Positions 24,574 through 33,657 of a stretch of DNA of 36,387 bases are shown one piece after another (within the stretch, counting starts at the first letter, position 1; each line of letters starts with the position of its first letter). A model generated the notes under the pieces. That model made no database searches. It was given only the letters and a program-made list of their open reading frames with translations, and had not been told where the DNA came from. The DNA lies in NCBI GenBank assembly GCA_001770855.1, contig MESE01000015.1, positions 1 through 36,387 of the forward strand, in the 5' to 3' direction. The position numbers were made by a program, and so were the translations under genes. This DNA is from Burkholderiales bacterium RIFCSPLOWO2_02_FULL_57_36 (lineage in GTDB: Bacteria > Pseudomonadota > Gammaproteobacteria > Burkholderiales > Burkholderiaceae_D).

Positions 24574-25785
24574 ATGGCCTTCATCAAGGATATTTCCGTA
24601 TCGGCAATCGTCGCGGGATTCGTGACCGTACTGGTCGGCTTCACGAGTTCCGCCGTCATCGTGATCCAGGCGGCGCAGTCGCTTGGCGCCAGTCCGAAAG
24701 AAGTGGGCTCGTGGATGTGGGCGCTCGGCCTCGGCATGGGCATGACCTGCATCGGGTTGTCTCTGCGCTATCGGGTACCGCTGGCTACCGCCTGGTCCAC
24801 CTCTGGTGCAGCGATGCTGATCGCAGGGGGCGCCGGGATATCGATGGGCGAGGCGGTGGGCGCATTCATTCTTTCGGGAACCTTGATCACGCTGGCGGGC
24901 TTCAGCGGCTGGTTCGAACGCGTGATGAACCGGCTGCCGATGTCGATCGCTTCCGGCATGCTGGCCGGCCTCCTGCTGCGCTTCGGCATCGACGCGTTCA
25001 CGGCGATGAGAACGGAACCGGAGCTGGTGCTGGCGATGTTTGCCGCCTATCTCGGCGCGCGCCGCGTCGTTCCGAGGTATGCGGTGATTGCCGCGCTGCT
25101 GGTCGGCATCGGCTACGCTCATGCCACGGGCATCCTGCATTTCGAACGCTTCGGGTGGGAATTGGCGGTACCGGTCTTCACGCGGCCGGAGTTCGGCTTC
25201 AGCGCGGCTTTTGGTGTGGCGCTTCCGCTGTTCGTGGTGACCATGGCATCGCAGAACATGCCGGGCATCGCCGTGATCCGTGCATCCGGTTACACCGTGC
25301 CGGTGTCGCCGCTGATCGGATGGACCGGCGCCGCCACGCTGGTGCTGGCGCCCTTCGGCGCGTTCGCACTGAACCTTGCGGCGATTACGGCAGCCATCAG
25401 CATGGGCAGGGAAGCGCATGAAGATCCTGCGAAACGCTATGTCGCCGCGGTGGCAGCCGGCGTGTTCTATATCGCCGTCGGACTGTTCGGCGCGACGGTG
25501 GTTGCAGGATTTGCGGCATTGCCGGGCGAACTGGTATTGGCGATTGCGGGCTTTGCACTATTTGGCACGATCGGAAGCAGTCTGGTTCTCGCGCTAAGCA
25601 ATGACCGGGAGCGCGAGCCCGCATTGATCGCGTTTCTGGTGACTGCTTCCGGCATCGCGATTGGCGGAATCGGTTCTGCCTTCTGGGGCTTGACCGCAGG
25701 TATTGTCGCGCTGCTGGCAGCGAATTGGACAAGCGGTCCAGCCGTCTTGAAACAGGCGGAAACACAAGAGCGTCTGACAAAATAA
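24574..25785 (+). CDS. benE: BenE-type benzoate/H+ symporter family protein
   Basis: A 403-residue inner-membrane protein with about 12 hydrophobic helices and BenE-family features: an N-terminal VAGFVTVLVGFTSSAVIVIQAAQSLGA, RYRVPLATAWSTSGAAML, and VVTMASQNMPGIAVIRASGY in the middle. BenE proteins take up benzoate with protons in Acinetobacter. No ben or cat catabolic gene is in the window, so the substrate here is inferred from family alone and may differ. It begins 26 bases after the quinone reductase gene and is probably co-transcribed. Its own ribosome binding site is weak. Confidence 0.85.
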   Translation: MAFIKDISVSAIVAGFVTVLVGFTSSAVIVIQAAQSLGASPKEVGSWMWALGLGMGMTCIGLSLRYRVPLATAWSTSGAAMLIAGGAGISMGEAVGAFILSGTLITLAGFSGWFERVMNRLPMSIASGMLAGLLLRFGIDAFTAMRTEPELVLAMFAAYLGARRVVPRYAVIAALLVGIGYAHATGILHFERFGWELAVPVFTRPEFGFSAAFGVALPLFVVTMASQNMPGIAVIRASGYTVPVSPLIGWTGAATLVLAPFGAFALNLAAITAAISMGREAHEDPAKRYVAAVAAGVFYIAVGLFGATVVAGFAALPGELVLAIAGFALFGTIGSSLVLALSNDREREPALIAFLVTASGIAIGGIGSAFWGLTAGIVALLAANWTSGPAVLKQAETQERLTK

Positions 25786-25882
25786 CCTAGGCCGTCACTT
25801 CGAACGGCGCGAGGAATCTCAAACGACATCAGCGCCGGAGAGGATTACAATTCCTCGTCACTTGCAGTGCGCGTATTCGCGC

Positions 25883-27199
25883 TCACCGCGCTCCGGCCGT
25901 CGCTGGCCGCGGCTGCGCATTGCTGCCGACGATCTTTGGCCACACCGGATACGGCACGCTATGCACCCCGCGATTTTCCCGATCGAAGCTCGCAAGATAA
26001 ACCGCATCCCGGCCGGGATTGATCTTGGAAACATGCCGCACGTGCTTTCCGTCATGGGCCGCCATGTACAGCGCCTGCTTGCCGCTCGCATCGAACACCA
26101 TGTAACCGGTGTCGTGCCTGACCGGAAACATGCCGGGCGACAGGCGCAGCAGCAGGTGCTTGATCCATGGGTTGGCATGAATCCAGGTCATGACGCCGGT
26201 GCGCATGGTGTATAGCGCGACATACAGCCGGCCGTCCCGGTCGCGGTTGATTCCGTCCGGCATGCCGGGCAGGAATTCCTGCAGCACTTCATCCGTCCCC
26301 GCCTTCGGGCCCGCCACGTAGTAGCGCAGCATGCGGAACTTCGGCGTCTCCGACACGACGACCGATTGCTCGATGCCGTCCGCCCCCTCCGATCCGTAGT
26401 CGACCAGGATGCCGTCGACGAAGTGGTAATCCTGCGCCACCAGCCTGGCTGCCTGCTGCTCCAGGTCGAACATCCACAGGCGGCCGTTGTGCGCGAGCGA
26501 CACGGCTTCTTCATAGGCCGCGTCGCCCATCGCCGCGCCCGGGAATGGATACGGCTCCGACATGTACACGCGCTTGCCGTCGCGGCTGATGTCGAGATCG
26601 TTGCAGAAGCGGACCGGACGGCTGTTCCTGTCCGTCATGTCGCGAAACGGCAATGCATTGCCGGCACCGAGCGGAAATACCGTTCCCTGATTGCCGGGTT
26701 TCGGCGAGTCGATCGGCGGCGGCAATGGCACTTGCACACCGACCGGACGAATTTCCCTGGTCGACAGCCGCAGTTCGTACACGCCGACCGGCGCTTGCGT
26801 GGCCGGCTTGAACCCATGCAGATGCGAGGCGCAAAACAACAGGCGATCCGGGTCGGTCGGCACGATGCGGGCGCCGGATGGAACCAGCGGCGTTTGCACG
26901 AAACGTTCCGCCTTGCCGGTCGCGAGATCGAGTTTCCAGATCCAGCCATCGCGTGCAGTGATGAAGGCACGGCCCAGCTCTTCCTGCAGCACCACATCGT
27001 CATGGCCCGGCACGTCGACACCCTGAATCCTGCCTGCGGCAAGATCGTCGGCTGTTGCGGAAACCGCCTGCAACGCGGAATTGGCCGGCGCCATATTGTA
27101 GGCAGGCGCGATCTTGATGTGTTGCGGCGGCGCGGTGATGAACCAGGCGATGCCGAGTGCGGCCAGAACGGCCAGTCCGATGAGTCGTTTGCTTGTCAT
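25883..27199 (-). CDS. Membrane-anchored beta-propeller protein (strictosidine synthase/SMP-30-like)
   Basis: A 438-residue protein with an N-terminal hydrophobic segment (about 5-22) that would anchor or export it. The rest looks like a six-bladed beta-propeller of the strictosidine synthase/SMP-30/paraoxonase superfamily: GWIWKLDLATGKAERFV, RFCNDLDISRDGKRVYMSEP, VVSETPKFRMLRYYV and LPGMPDGINRDRDGRLYVALY are typical blade segments. Known members are lactonases or esterases, and several are inactive, so no reaction is assigned. AAGGAG precedes the ATG at 27199. It starts 40 bases after the M24 gene stop on the same strand, so the two are probably one operon acting on a shared compound. Confidence 0.8.
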   Translation of the reverse strand: MTSKRLIGLAVLAALGIAWFITAPPQHIKIAPAYNMAPANSALQAVSATADDLAAGRIQGVDVPGHDDVVLQEELGRAFITARDGWIWKLDLATGKAERFVQTPLVPSGARIVPTDPDRLLFCASHLHGFKPATQAPVGVYELRLSTREIRPVGVQVPLPPPIDSPKPGNQGTVFPLGAGNALPFRDMTDRNSRPVRFCNDLDISRDGKRVYMSEPYPFPGAAMGDAAYEEAVSLAHNGRLWMFDLEQQAARLVAQDYHFVDGILVDYGSEGADGIEQSVVVSETPKFRMLRYYVAGPKAGTDEVLQEFLPGMPDGINRDRDGRLYVALYTMRTGVMTWIHANPWIKHLLLRLSPGMFPVRHDTGYMVFDASGKQALYMAAHDGKHVRHVSKINPGRDAVYLASFDRENRGVHSVPYPVWPKIVGSNAQPRPATAGAR

Positions 27200-27239
27200 G
27201 TTGTCTCCTTCTTTTTGTTTTCAATGTCCGGGGTTGATG

Positions 27240-28148
27240 TCAGGCGCAGCCCGCATCGGCCGTCCGCGCTTCAAGCACGTGCGGCACCTGCTCATCCAGC
27301 CAGTAAGCGCGCGTCGGTTCGACGACCAGGATTTCTTCGAACTTCGCGCCGCCGCCTTCCCAGCCGATGTGCGGCTCGATCGCCCACAGGCCGAGCTTCT
27401 TGCCGACGTGTTCCGGCGTAAGCGCGGCGGACAAGCCAAGCTTGAGGAACACCATGTTGGTCTCCAGTGAAAACCAGCCGAACGAGCGCGTGCCGATGCG
27501 GATCGGCTTGCCGGTCTTCGGCTTGACCTTGAAAACCCGGTGCCCGAGCACACAGTGCGGATATTTGGCGTGAATGTTGGCGTAGCCGGCCTCGGCGATC
27601 AGGCGATCGATCTCGCTCCAGATTTCCGCCGGCGTCATGGAACCGGCGAACAGGGCCGGAATGCGCTCCCGCAACTGCAGCAGAAAGACTTTCGCCCAGG
27701 CAAGTTCCGCATGAGCGCCGAGCGAAGTGGCATAACCGACGTCGCCGATGTAGCCGTCGACGATCGGCGATACATCCAGGATCGCGGTTTCTCCTTCACG
27801 CAGAGCGCGCTCGCTTGGATGAAAGTCCGCATAGCCGTGGTAGCCGTCGAAGCGCGCATGCTCACCGAACCAGGCAAACGGCCGATGCAGGAAACGCTCG
27901 GTGCCGTGCGTCTTCAGATAATCGGCCAGCAGGCCGGCCGCCTCGATCTCCGTCATGCCCGGCTTGAGCAATCGACTGACGTGGACCACGCAAGCGTAGG
28001 CGAGCCGCTGCGCGCGCACAAAGCCTTGCATCGCTTCCGGCGAGGGGAGCTGGTCGGCGTCGCCGGAAAAACGTGACGTGGCGCGCGACAACCAGCGATA
28101 AGCGCGGTCCATCGGTCCGGCCGGCTTGTATGAATATCCGATAGGCAT
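27240..28148 (-). CDS. M24 family metallopeptidase-like protein
   Basis: A 302-residue pita-bread-fold protein of the M24 (methionine aminopeptidase/Xaa-Pro peptidase/creatinase) family. All five metal ligands can be placed: D125 and D136 (spaced 11, as in E. coli MetAP), H203 in LGHRVF, E258 in AIEPHIG and E271 in AKFEEILVV. It should therefore be a metal-dependent enzyme. It lacks the N-terminal creatinase/prolidase domain, so it is smaller than Xaa-Pro dipeptidases. It also differs from housekeeping MetAP. AGGAG lies 8 bases before the ATG at 28148. First gene of a pair with the beta-propeller protein. The substrate is unknown. Confidence 0.85.
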   Translation of the reverse strand: MPIGYSYKPAGPMDRAYRWLSRATSRFSGDADQLPSPEAMQGFVRAQRLAYACVVHVSRLLKPGMTEIEAAGLLADYLKTHGTERFLHRPFAWFGEHARFDGYHGYADFHPSERALREGETAILDVSPIVDGYIGDVGYATSLGAHAELAWAKVFLLQLRERIPALFAGSMTPAEIWSEIDRLIAEAGYANIHAKYPHCVLGHRVFKVKPKTGKPIRIGTRSFGWFSLETNMVFLKLGLSAALTPEHVGKKLGLWAIEPHIGWEGGGAKFEEILVVEPTRAYWLDEQVPHVLEARTADAGCA

Positions 28149-28463
28149 GGCTTGTCTCCTGATTGTGATTTTGTATTCCGATACTAAGGAGATGCACGAG
28201 TGCGCAGTATTGTGGTCCGGTCAATTCGATGGTTAATTTCGGCCAGAAAAAAATCACCCTCTTTGCCGTACGAGAACCTGATGCGAGTACAGAAAATCGA
28301 ATGGCCGGGATCTTTTCTTATTTGCAAGGTTCATCAGGAAATCGAGGCAAATTCAATCGTTTCCATATCTTTGATTGCGTTTTTTTATTGGCGTCGTTTT
28401 ATATTGAAAAACCGACACCGCCGAATATACTGAATCGTGATTAGGCAATCACAGGAGCCGATC
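28149..28463. other. Divergent control region between the M24 operon and the DUF1269-like gene
   Basis: An AT-rich stretch with no gene. It carries the ribosome binding site of the M24 gene at its left and a clear promoter for the plus-strand gene at its right. Confidence 0.6.
28404..28431 (+). promoter_or_regulatory. Sigma70 promoter
   Basis: TTGAAA at 28404-28409 and TATACT at 28426-28431 are separated by 16 bases, 33 bases before the start at 28464. It is the best consensus match noticed in the window. Confidence 0.6.
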
Positions 28464-28964
28464 ATGAGACACAGACTGTATTATTTTCTTCCGGACATAG
28501 AGAGCGCCCGGCGAACCTTCGACGACATGCTGCTTAACCGGATCGAACAACGGCATGTTCGTTTCCTCACCGGTGGCACCCCGCTTCCAAACGACATGCC
28601 GGAAGCAAGCGTCCTTCTTAAAACCGACATGCTGCATGGCCTTGCGATCGGCACGATGGTCGGTGCAGTTCTCGGAATAGCGTTTGGTGCGCTGCTGACT
28701 TTCTATTACGAGTTGCCGCAGGCCGCCATTCTCGTCACGACTTTGATTGGGCTTCTATTTGGCGGCTGGGCTGCAAGCATGGTGGCAGCGGCGCTGCCGA
28801 ATTCACGGCTGAAGGCATTTTCCCCCGAGTTGGAAAAAGGCAAGGTCTTGATGATTGCGGATGTGCCCGCGCGGCGTGTCAAACAGATCGAAACGATGCT
28901 TGCGGAGCGCCACCCGGAAATGCGGTTTGGCGGCGAAGAGCCGAATATGCCGGTTTTTCCATAA
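28464..28964 (+). CDS. Small membrane protein, DUF1269-like
   Basis: A 166-residue protein. A soluble N-terminal part (RHRLYYFLPDIESARRTFDDML) is followed by two adjacent membrane helices rich in Gly and Ala (about 58-82 and 88-112). A short cytoplasmic C-terminal domain ends in a RRVKQIETMLAERHPE stretch. The Gly-rich helical hairpin is like that of DUF1269/TMEM-type stress-related proteins. AGGAG precedes the ATG at 28464. Function unknown. Confidence 0.75.
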   Translation: MRHRLYYFLPDIESARRTFDDMLLNRIEQRHVRFLTGGTPLPNDMPEASVLLKTDMLHGLAIGTMVGAVLGIAFGALLTFYYELPQAAILVTTLIGLLFGGWAASMVAAALPNSRLKAFSPELEKGKVLMIADVPARRVKQIETMLAERHPEMRFGGEEPNMPVFP

Positions 28965-29128
28965 AGGAACCTGTCAGCGAAGAGGCGTCGTCAACCTGGA
29001 ATTTACGGCGGTTTCATCAACTGGCGGAAAAACTTTTTTGAAACGCATGCCCGGCTGATCGCCGGATCCAGGTGAACCGGCTTGAGTGATCGCCGGTGCA
29101 ATCGCAGTATTTCATTTCGGAGATTGTC

Positions 29129-29626
29129 ATGGAACTTCATCTATCGTCGCATCGCTGGGAACGCCGCTTGCCGGACTGGCCTGCGGCTGCGGTCGCCGGG
29201 CTTGCCGCCGGCGCGATCCTGATGGTGCTCGAACTACTGTGGTCGACCATGGTCACTGGCACAAATCCGTGGATGACCTCGCATATGGTTGCCGCCATTG
29301 TGGCAGGGCCGGATGCGCTGCAAGTGACCGACTTCGATGTTGGCCTCATCGCCGCCGCGCTTGCGACTCATTATGTGCTGGGCATTGTGTTCGGCCTGGT
29401 GCTGGCCGCCATCATCGCGCCATTCCATCTGGATTCGAGTTCGGGCATGGCCCTGTCGGTTGGCGCGGCATTCGGCGTAGCGCTTTATCTGCTCAATTTT
29501 TACGGCATGGTGCGTTTCTTCCCATGGTTTGCCGACATGCGTGGCTGGGAAACGCTGGTGGCCCACATGATTTTCGGCATGTCGGCAGCGCTCATCTACC
29601 GGAAACTGGAAAGGCCGAATCGATAG
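29129..29626 (+). CDS. Integral membrane protein, unknown function
   Basis: A 165-residue hydrophobic protein with four likely membrane helices (about 20-42, 72-98, 105-128 and 138-158). The start at 29129 is preferred over 29096 because CGGAG lies 6 bases upstream and the extra residues have no support. It contains conserved-looking His and Trp residues near the helix ends (NPWMTSHMVA, THYVLGIVFG, HMIFGMS) but no recognised motif. It is convergent with the large minus-strand GGDEF-EAL gene, with 51 bases between the stops. Confidence 0.7.
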   Translation: MELHLSSHRWERRLPDWPAAAVAGLAAGAILMVLELLWSTMVTGTNPWMTSHMVAAIVAGPDALQVTDFDVGLIAAALATHYVLGIVFGLVLAAIIAPFHLDSSSGMALSVGAAFGVALYLLNFYGMVRFFPWFADMRGWETLVAHMIFGMSAALIYRKLERPNR

Positions 29627-29677
29627 GGAGCATCGATTTTCCGGTTCAAGCAATAAATAAACATGAAGCCGGCCGTA

Positions 29678-32575
29678 CTATGCGGCAAGCGGCTGCGGCC
29701 GCCCGAGCCAGTACCCTTGAGCAAAGTCGACCCCGATATCACCCAGCTTTTGCAAAATGGACGCTGTCGTCACATACTCGGCGATGGTTTTCCTGCCCAT
29801 CATGTGACTGATATCATTCGTAAAGCGCACCATTTCATAATCCACTTCACTGGAATTCATCATCTGTATGAATGAGCCGTCGATCTTGATGAAATCGACG
29901 GGCAATTGCTTCAGGTAGGAAAAAGACGTCATGCCGGTGCCAAAATCGTCCAACGAGAATTTGCATCCGCGCCCAGCCAGTGCATCGATGAACGAGATGG
30001 TTTTTTTCATATTGGCGATCGCGCCGTTTTCGGTAATTTCAAAACAAATTTTCTCAGCGGGAACCGTCGTTGAATCGAAAAGCTCTTTTGCATATTTCTG
30101 GAACGATTCATCCGCCAATGTGCGGCGCGACAGGTTGATCGTGCACATATCAAGTTCGGACACATGCTGCTCGTTCTGCTCCAGCCACTGCAGACTTTTT
30201 CGCAATACCCATCGGTCCACGGTCGGCATGACATCGTAACGTTCGGCTGCAGGCAGGAAAGTCGTGGGCGTAATCAAATCCGAATTTTCGTTCACCAAGC
30301 GCAACAGGATTTCGTAATGCAGCCCGTCACTGTCCTTGCCGATTGGCACGATCGGCTGATAGTAAAGCTGCAATTTGTCGTTCTCAAACGCATCGCTCAG
30401 GCGCCTTACCCAATGCATGTCGCTACGGCGCTGGGCCATATCCATGTCGCCGTTGTGTTGCACGTACACCCGATTGCGTCCCGATTCCTTTGCCAGGTAA
30501 CAGGCGTGATCGGCTTGCCGCAATGCCTTTTCCACAGTGGATGCATTACTATCGATCGGGATCAAACCGATGCTTACACCCAATTGGAACATATGCCCTT
30601 TGCACGTGTAGCGGAAATGCCGTGTCGTATCGAGAACTTTTCCGGCGACAATGCGGGCTTCATCTATCGAACAGTGCTCGACAATCAATGCAAATTCATC
30701 GCCACCGATCCGCGCCAGGGTGTCGCGATCGCGTACATGTTCACGGTAGACTTGCGCCAACTGTCGCAACAGGTCGTCGCCGGCAGAATGGCCGCAAGTG
30801 TCGTTGACAATCTTGAACTGGTCCAGATCCATGTAGAGCAAAGCAGCGTGTGTATTCAGGGACTGCTTGGCGCGGTCCAGCGTCCGTTTAAGCCGAAGCT
30901 CGAATTCCCTGCGGTTGACCAGTCCGGTCAGGACATCGTGACTGGCCTGGTAACCGAGTTTGTGCAATAGCCGCCTGGATTCCGTGACGTCATGAAAAAC
31001 CAGCACTGCGCCGATAATGCGGCCATCGTCGAGCCGCAATGGCGCAGCGGAACTCTCCACCGAATATTGTTCCCCATGGCGATTAAGGAGAACGGCACGC
31101 GGCGTACCCTGGACCGTCCGCCCGTCCTCCAGGCACTGTTTGACCGGGTCAGGCGTCACGATGCGTGTGTTCTCTTCAATCGCATGAAAAACATCGCCGA
31201 CCGGCAACCCCTTGGCTGCCGCTTCCATCCAGCCGGTCAGCCGTTCTGCCGCCGGATTCAACGAAATGATTTCACCTTCCAACCCGGTCGTGATGACCCC
31301 GTCGGTAATTGCGGACAAGGTCACTTGAGCGCGTTCCTTTTCAGTCGCCAGCGATAGCTGAGTCTGCTTCAGTGCACCGATATCATGAAGTACGGCAACC
31401 GCGATGCGGGGCACGCCGTCATTGTCGGCGACCGCGGCAGAGGTAATCACCAAGTGCGACAGGCCGCCATCAGGATGCTCGTAAGCGACTTCTTGCGCAC
31501 TTGTCGCTTCGTTCCTGGCGATGGCGCGGCTCAACGGAAAGTCTTCATTCGCCATCTGCCGGCCATCTTCATACAAAAATTTGTACTGGCCGTATTCCGG
31601 CGCACTGCCGACTGGCGATAGTGACCGGCCAAGCAGTTTTTCCGCAGCGCGGTTTTGATAAGTTAATTTTCCAGAAGGCACTTCCGCAAGAATAACGCCG
31701 GAAGGAAGCTGATCGAGAATTTCCGAAAACCGCATCCGCTCCGCCTGCAATTGTTGAAACAGAATTGTGCGCTCTTCCTCCGCGGTTTTCAGGTCATGGA
31801 TGTTTACGTTCACGCCCATCAATACCAGGGGGTCTTGGTCCCTTTCCCTGTACCAATCAGCGCGCACGAAGAACCATTGATAGGTTCCTTCCATACGACG
31901 TATGCGAATTTCCGTAACCAGCGAAAGCCTGGGACATTGGTCTCGCACCGACTGGAGCTGCCTGATGAAGTCAGGACGGTCGGATGGATGCACAAAATCG
32001 ATCCATCGATCGAACGACCATGTCGATTCGCTTTCCGTGTATCCCAATAATTCCAGAAAATGCGGTGAAACCTCGATCTGATCCGTGGTGCTGTTCCATT
32101 TCCAGGTACCCGCCTCTGCAGCGCGCAGTATGCGATTCACCTCTTCTTTTTCCTCCATGCATTCTTCAAGTTTCTTATGTTCCGTCAGGTCGAGAGTAAC
32201 CTTGGAATACCCAACGAGTTTTTGATCATCGTCCCATAAAGCCGTCACCATGATCCGTGCCCAGAACAGTCTGCCGTTCTTATGCTTGCGCCAGCTTTCC
32301 TCGCGGTAAAAGCCGTTTTTTTTCGCTTCATTCAAATTATGTTCCGGCCAGCCGCGCGCCTTGTCTTCATCGGTATACAACAAGCGGAAATGCTGACCGA
32401 TCGCATCTTCTGCCGTATATCCCTTCATTTCCTCCGCTGCCCGATTCCAGACCGTGATGATTCCATCCGGATTGATAAAAAAGAGAGCGACTTCCTTGAT
32501 TTCCTCAATCATCAGCCGCTGGAGTTCGGCAATTTCGTGTGACGGCAAGGACGATGCAATATATGAATCGGGCAT
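29678..32575 (-). CDS. Four-PAS GGDEF-EAL cyclic-di-GMP protein
   Basis: A 965-residue protein with four PAS domains (about 12-130, 140-270, 275-400 and 408-535), then GGDEF (about 540-705) and EAL (about 715-960). The cyclase motif GGDEF is intact at 624-628. In the EAL domain the signature reads EIL (755-757) rather than EAL, but the metal-binding Glu is kept. NLSRRTL, FEITENG, DDFGTG and KIDGSF are present, and the usual AEGVET is AEYVTT. Phosphodiesterase activity is possible but less certain than in the other two proteins. No membrane segment is seen, so sensing is cytoplasmic. The second PAS is of the PAS_3 type, and the domains are not near-identical copies. Confidence 0.93.
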   Translation of the reverse strand: MPDSYIASSLPSHEIAELQRLMIEEIKEVALFFINPDGIITVWNRAAEEMKGYTAEDAIGQHFRLLYTDEDKARGWPEHNLNEAKKNGFYREESWRKHKNGRLFWARIMVTALWDDDQKLVGYSKVTLDLTEHKKLEECMEEKEEVNRILRAAEAGTWKWNSTTDQIEVSPHFLELLGYTESESTWSFDRWIDFVHPSDRPDFIRQLQSVRDQCPRLSLVTEIRIRRMEGTYQWFFVRADWYRERDQDPLVLMGVNVNIHDLKTAEEERTILFQQLQAERMRFSEILDQLPSGVILAEVPSGKLTYQNRAAEKLLGRSLSPVGSAPEYGQYKFLYEDGRQMANEDFPLSRAIARNEATSAQEVAYEHPDGGLSHLVITSAAVADNDGVPRIAVAVLHDIGALKQTQLSLATEKERAQVTLSAITDGVITTGLEGEIISLNPAAERLTGWMEAAAKGLPVGDVFHAIEENTRIVTPDPVKQCLEDGRTVQGTPRAVLLNRHGEQYSVESSAAPLRLDDGRIIGAVLVFHDVTESRRLLHKLGYQASHDVLTGLVNRREFELRLKRTLDRAKQSLNTHAALLYMDLDQFKIVNDTCGHSAGDDLLRQLAQVYREHVRDRDTLARIGGDEFALIVEHCSIDEARIVAGKVLDTTRHFRYTCKGHMFQLGVSIGLIPIDSNASTVEKALRQADHACYLAKESGRNRVYVQHNGDMDMAQRRSDMHWVRRLSDAFENDKLQLYYQPIVPIGKDSDGLHYEILLRLVNENSDLITPTTFLPAAERYDVMPTVDRWVLRKSLQWLEQNEQHVSELDMCTINLSRRTLADESFQKYAKELFDSTTVPAEKICFEITENGAIANMKKTISFIDALAGRGCKFSLDDFGTGMTSFSYLKQLPVDFIKIDGSFIQMMNSSEVDYEMVRFTNDISHMMGRKTIAEYVTTASILQKLGDIGVDFAQGYWLGRPQPLAA

Positions 32576-32857
32576 TTGATTATCTGAAACAGATGTATTT
32601 GAGTAATGGAATTGAAAAATCTGGAACAGGGATGGCGCGCTATTCGATGTGATTCGATGAGGAACGGTTTTTTTTGATAATGCAATGTTCGATCAGTTCC
32701 GCAAGGCCGGCGCACGACCTCGTCCGGCTCGCATTGAACGCTTTAGAAAAGGCATTGATTTCCGTTGGCGGCTTGCGCCGCCGACGTGATCGTCCTGTTG
32801 TATTCGGCACTTCGCATTTCTTGCCGCATGCCATCAAGAGCCGGCGACATGCCGCGA
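32576..32857. other. Intergenic region upstream of the four-PAS gene
   Basis: This lies between the start of the minus-strand GGDEF-EAL gene and the end of the minus-strand thioredoxin gene. No gene, repeat or clear terminator was identified. Confidence 0.4.
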
Positions 32858-33190
32858 TCAAACCGCCGTGTCGATCCTCGCAAGCGCTTCACGAATTTCG
32901 GCGGCGCTACCGGGCCGAACCAGGCGTGCCACTTCCGTGCCATTGCTCAGGAATATCAGTGTCGGCCAAAGCTTGACGCGGAACGAGCGCCCGAGCCGCC
33001 GGCCGCGGCCATCTTCGATTTTGATATGGCGTACAGTAGGGTGACTGTCCATGGCCAAGGCCAGCAATGGCTGTGCGCCACGACAATACCCACACCAATC
33101 TGTCCCGAATTCGACAAGAGTGGGGCCATCCAGCAGATCGATCGTTTCGCGGGCAGGTTCAACTGCCGAATAATCATTGGTCATGGCCAT
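32858..33190 (-). CDS. Thioredoxin-like protein
   Basis: A 110-residue single-domain thioredoxin fold with the redox motif WCGYC (C33 and C36, preceded by FGTDW) and the cis-proline segment KLWPTLIFL near residue 76. The motif has Tyr where classical thioredoxin has Pro (WCGPC), which usually shifts the redox potential. It has no signal peptide, so it should be cytoplasmic. GGAG lies 7 bases before the ATG at 33190. It stands alone; no thioredoxin reductase is nearby. Confidence 0.88.
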   Translation of the reverse strand: MAMTNDYSAVEPARETIDLLDGPTLVEFGTDWCGYCRGAQPLLALAMDSHPTVRHIKIEDGRGRRLGRSFRVKLWPTLIFLSNGTEVARLVRPGSAAEIREALARIDTAV

Positions 33191-33265
33191 CGTCGGCTCC
33201 AGTCTGAAAATTGTTTTTCCACCGAAACGCGCTCGGACCGTTTTACGTAATGTAATCGTAGTTTA
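33191..33265. other. Short gap between the thioredoxin gene and the fold-back repeat
   Basis: Contains the upstream region of the thioredoxin gene; nothing else was recognised. Confidence 0.4.
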
Positions 33266-33441
33266 CTAGTAGTTCGTCACGCTTCGATTTGCGGGTAGCG
33301 AAGCGGTCTGCCGCGTTGATCGAGGGTGAGTGCAAGGCGGCGAGCACAGACAGGGCGTTCCCCTGTCGCGCATCGGCAACGCCGCAATCGCCTTCGAGCA
33401 ATGTGGCAGAACCCGTAAATTGGAGCGCGACGGACTACTAG
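33266..33441. repeat. CTAG-bounded fold-back repeat, short copy
   Basis: A 176-bp second copy of the element at 16438-16691, in the same orientation and nearly identical in both arms (three base changes noticed). It has an internal deletion of about 78 bases corresponding to 16550-16627, which removes two of the inner hairpins but keeps GACAGGG/CCCTGTC. The ends are again CTAGTAGT and ACTACTAG. It lies between the thioredoxin and NTF2-like genes. The overlapping 74-codon minus-strand frame is the same fortuitous frame as in the long copy. Confidence 0.85.
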
Positions 33442-33657
33442 CGCATGCCGGACTTTGCCGGGCAACCATCCGGCATGAAGAAATTTTCAAATATTCTCCT
33501 TGACCTAGAGTTAACTAGAGCACGTTTAATACATTGGCAGGATGATTATTCCTGTGATTCGCCCGGAACCGGCGGCACCAATTCTCGCAGGGAATCTGCT
33601 TCTATTTCCGTGTGAAACATCCTATCGCGAACAAGCATTATCAAGGAGCCATACATC
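33442..33657. other. Upstream region of the NTF2-like gene
   Basis: No gene seen. It contains AAGGAG at 33642-33647 as the ribosome binding site of the gene at 33658. A minus-strand frame over 33546-33821 is antisense to that gene and rejected. Confidence 0.4.

Noticed and set aside
26366..27421. 351-codon plus-strand frame opposite the beta-propeller gene
   Set aside because: It is the shadow of the minus-strand gene, which has a signal anchor, a ribosome binding site and blade repeats.
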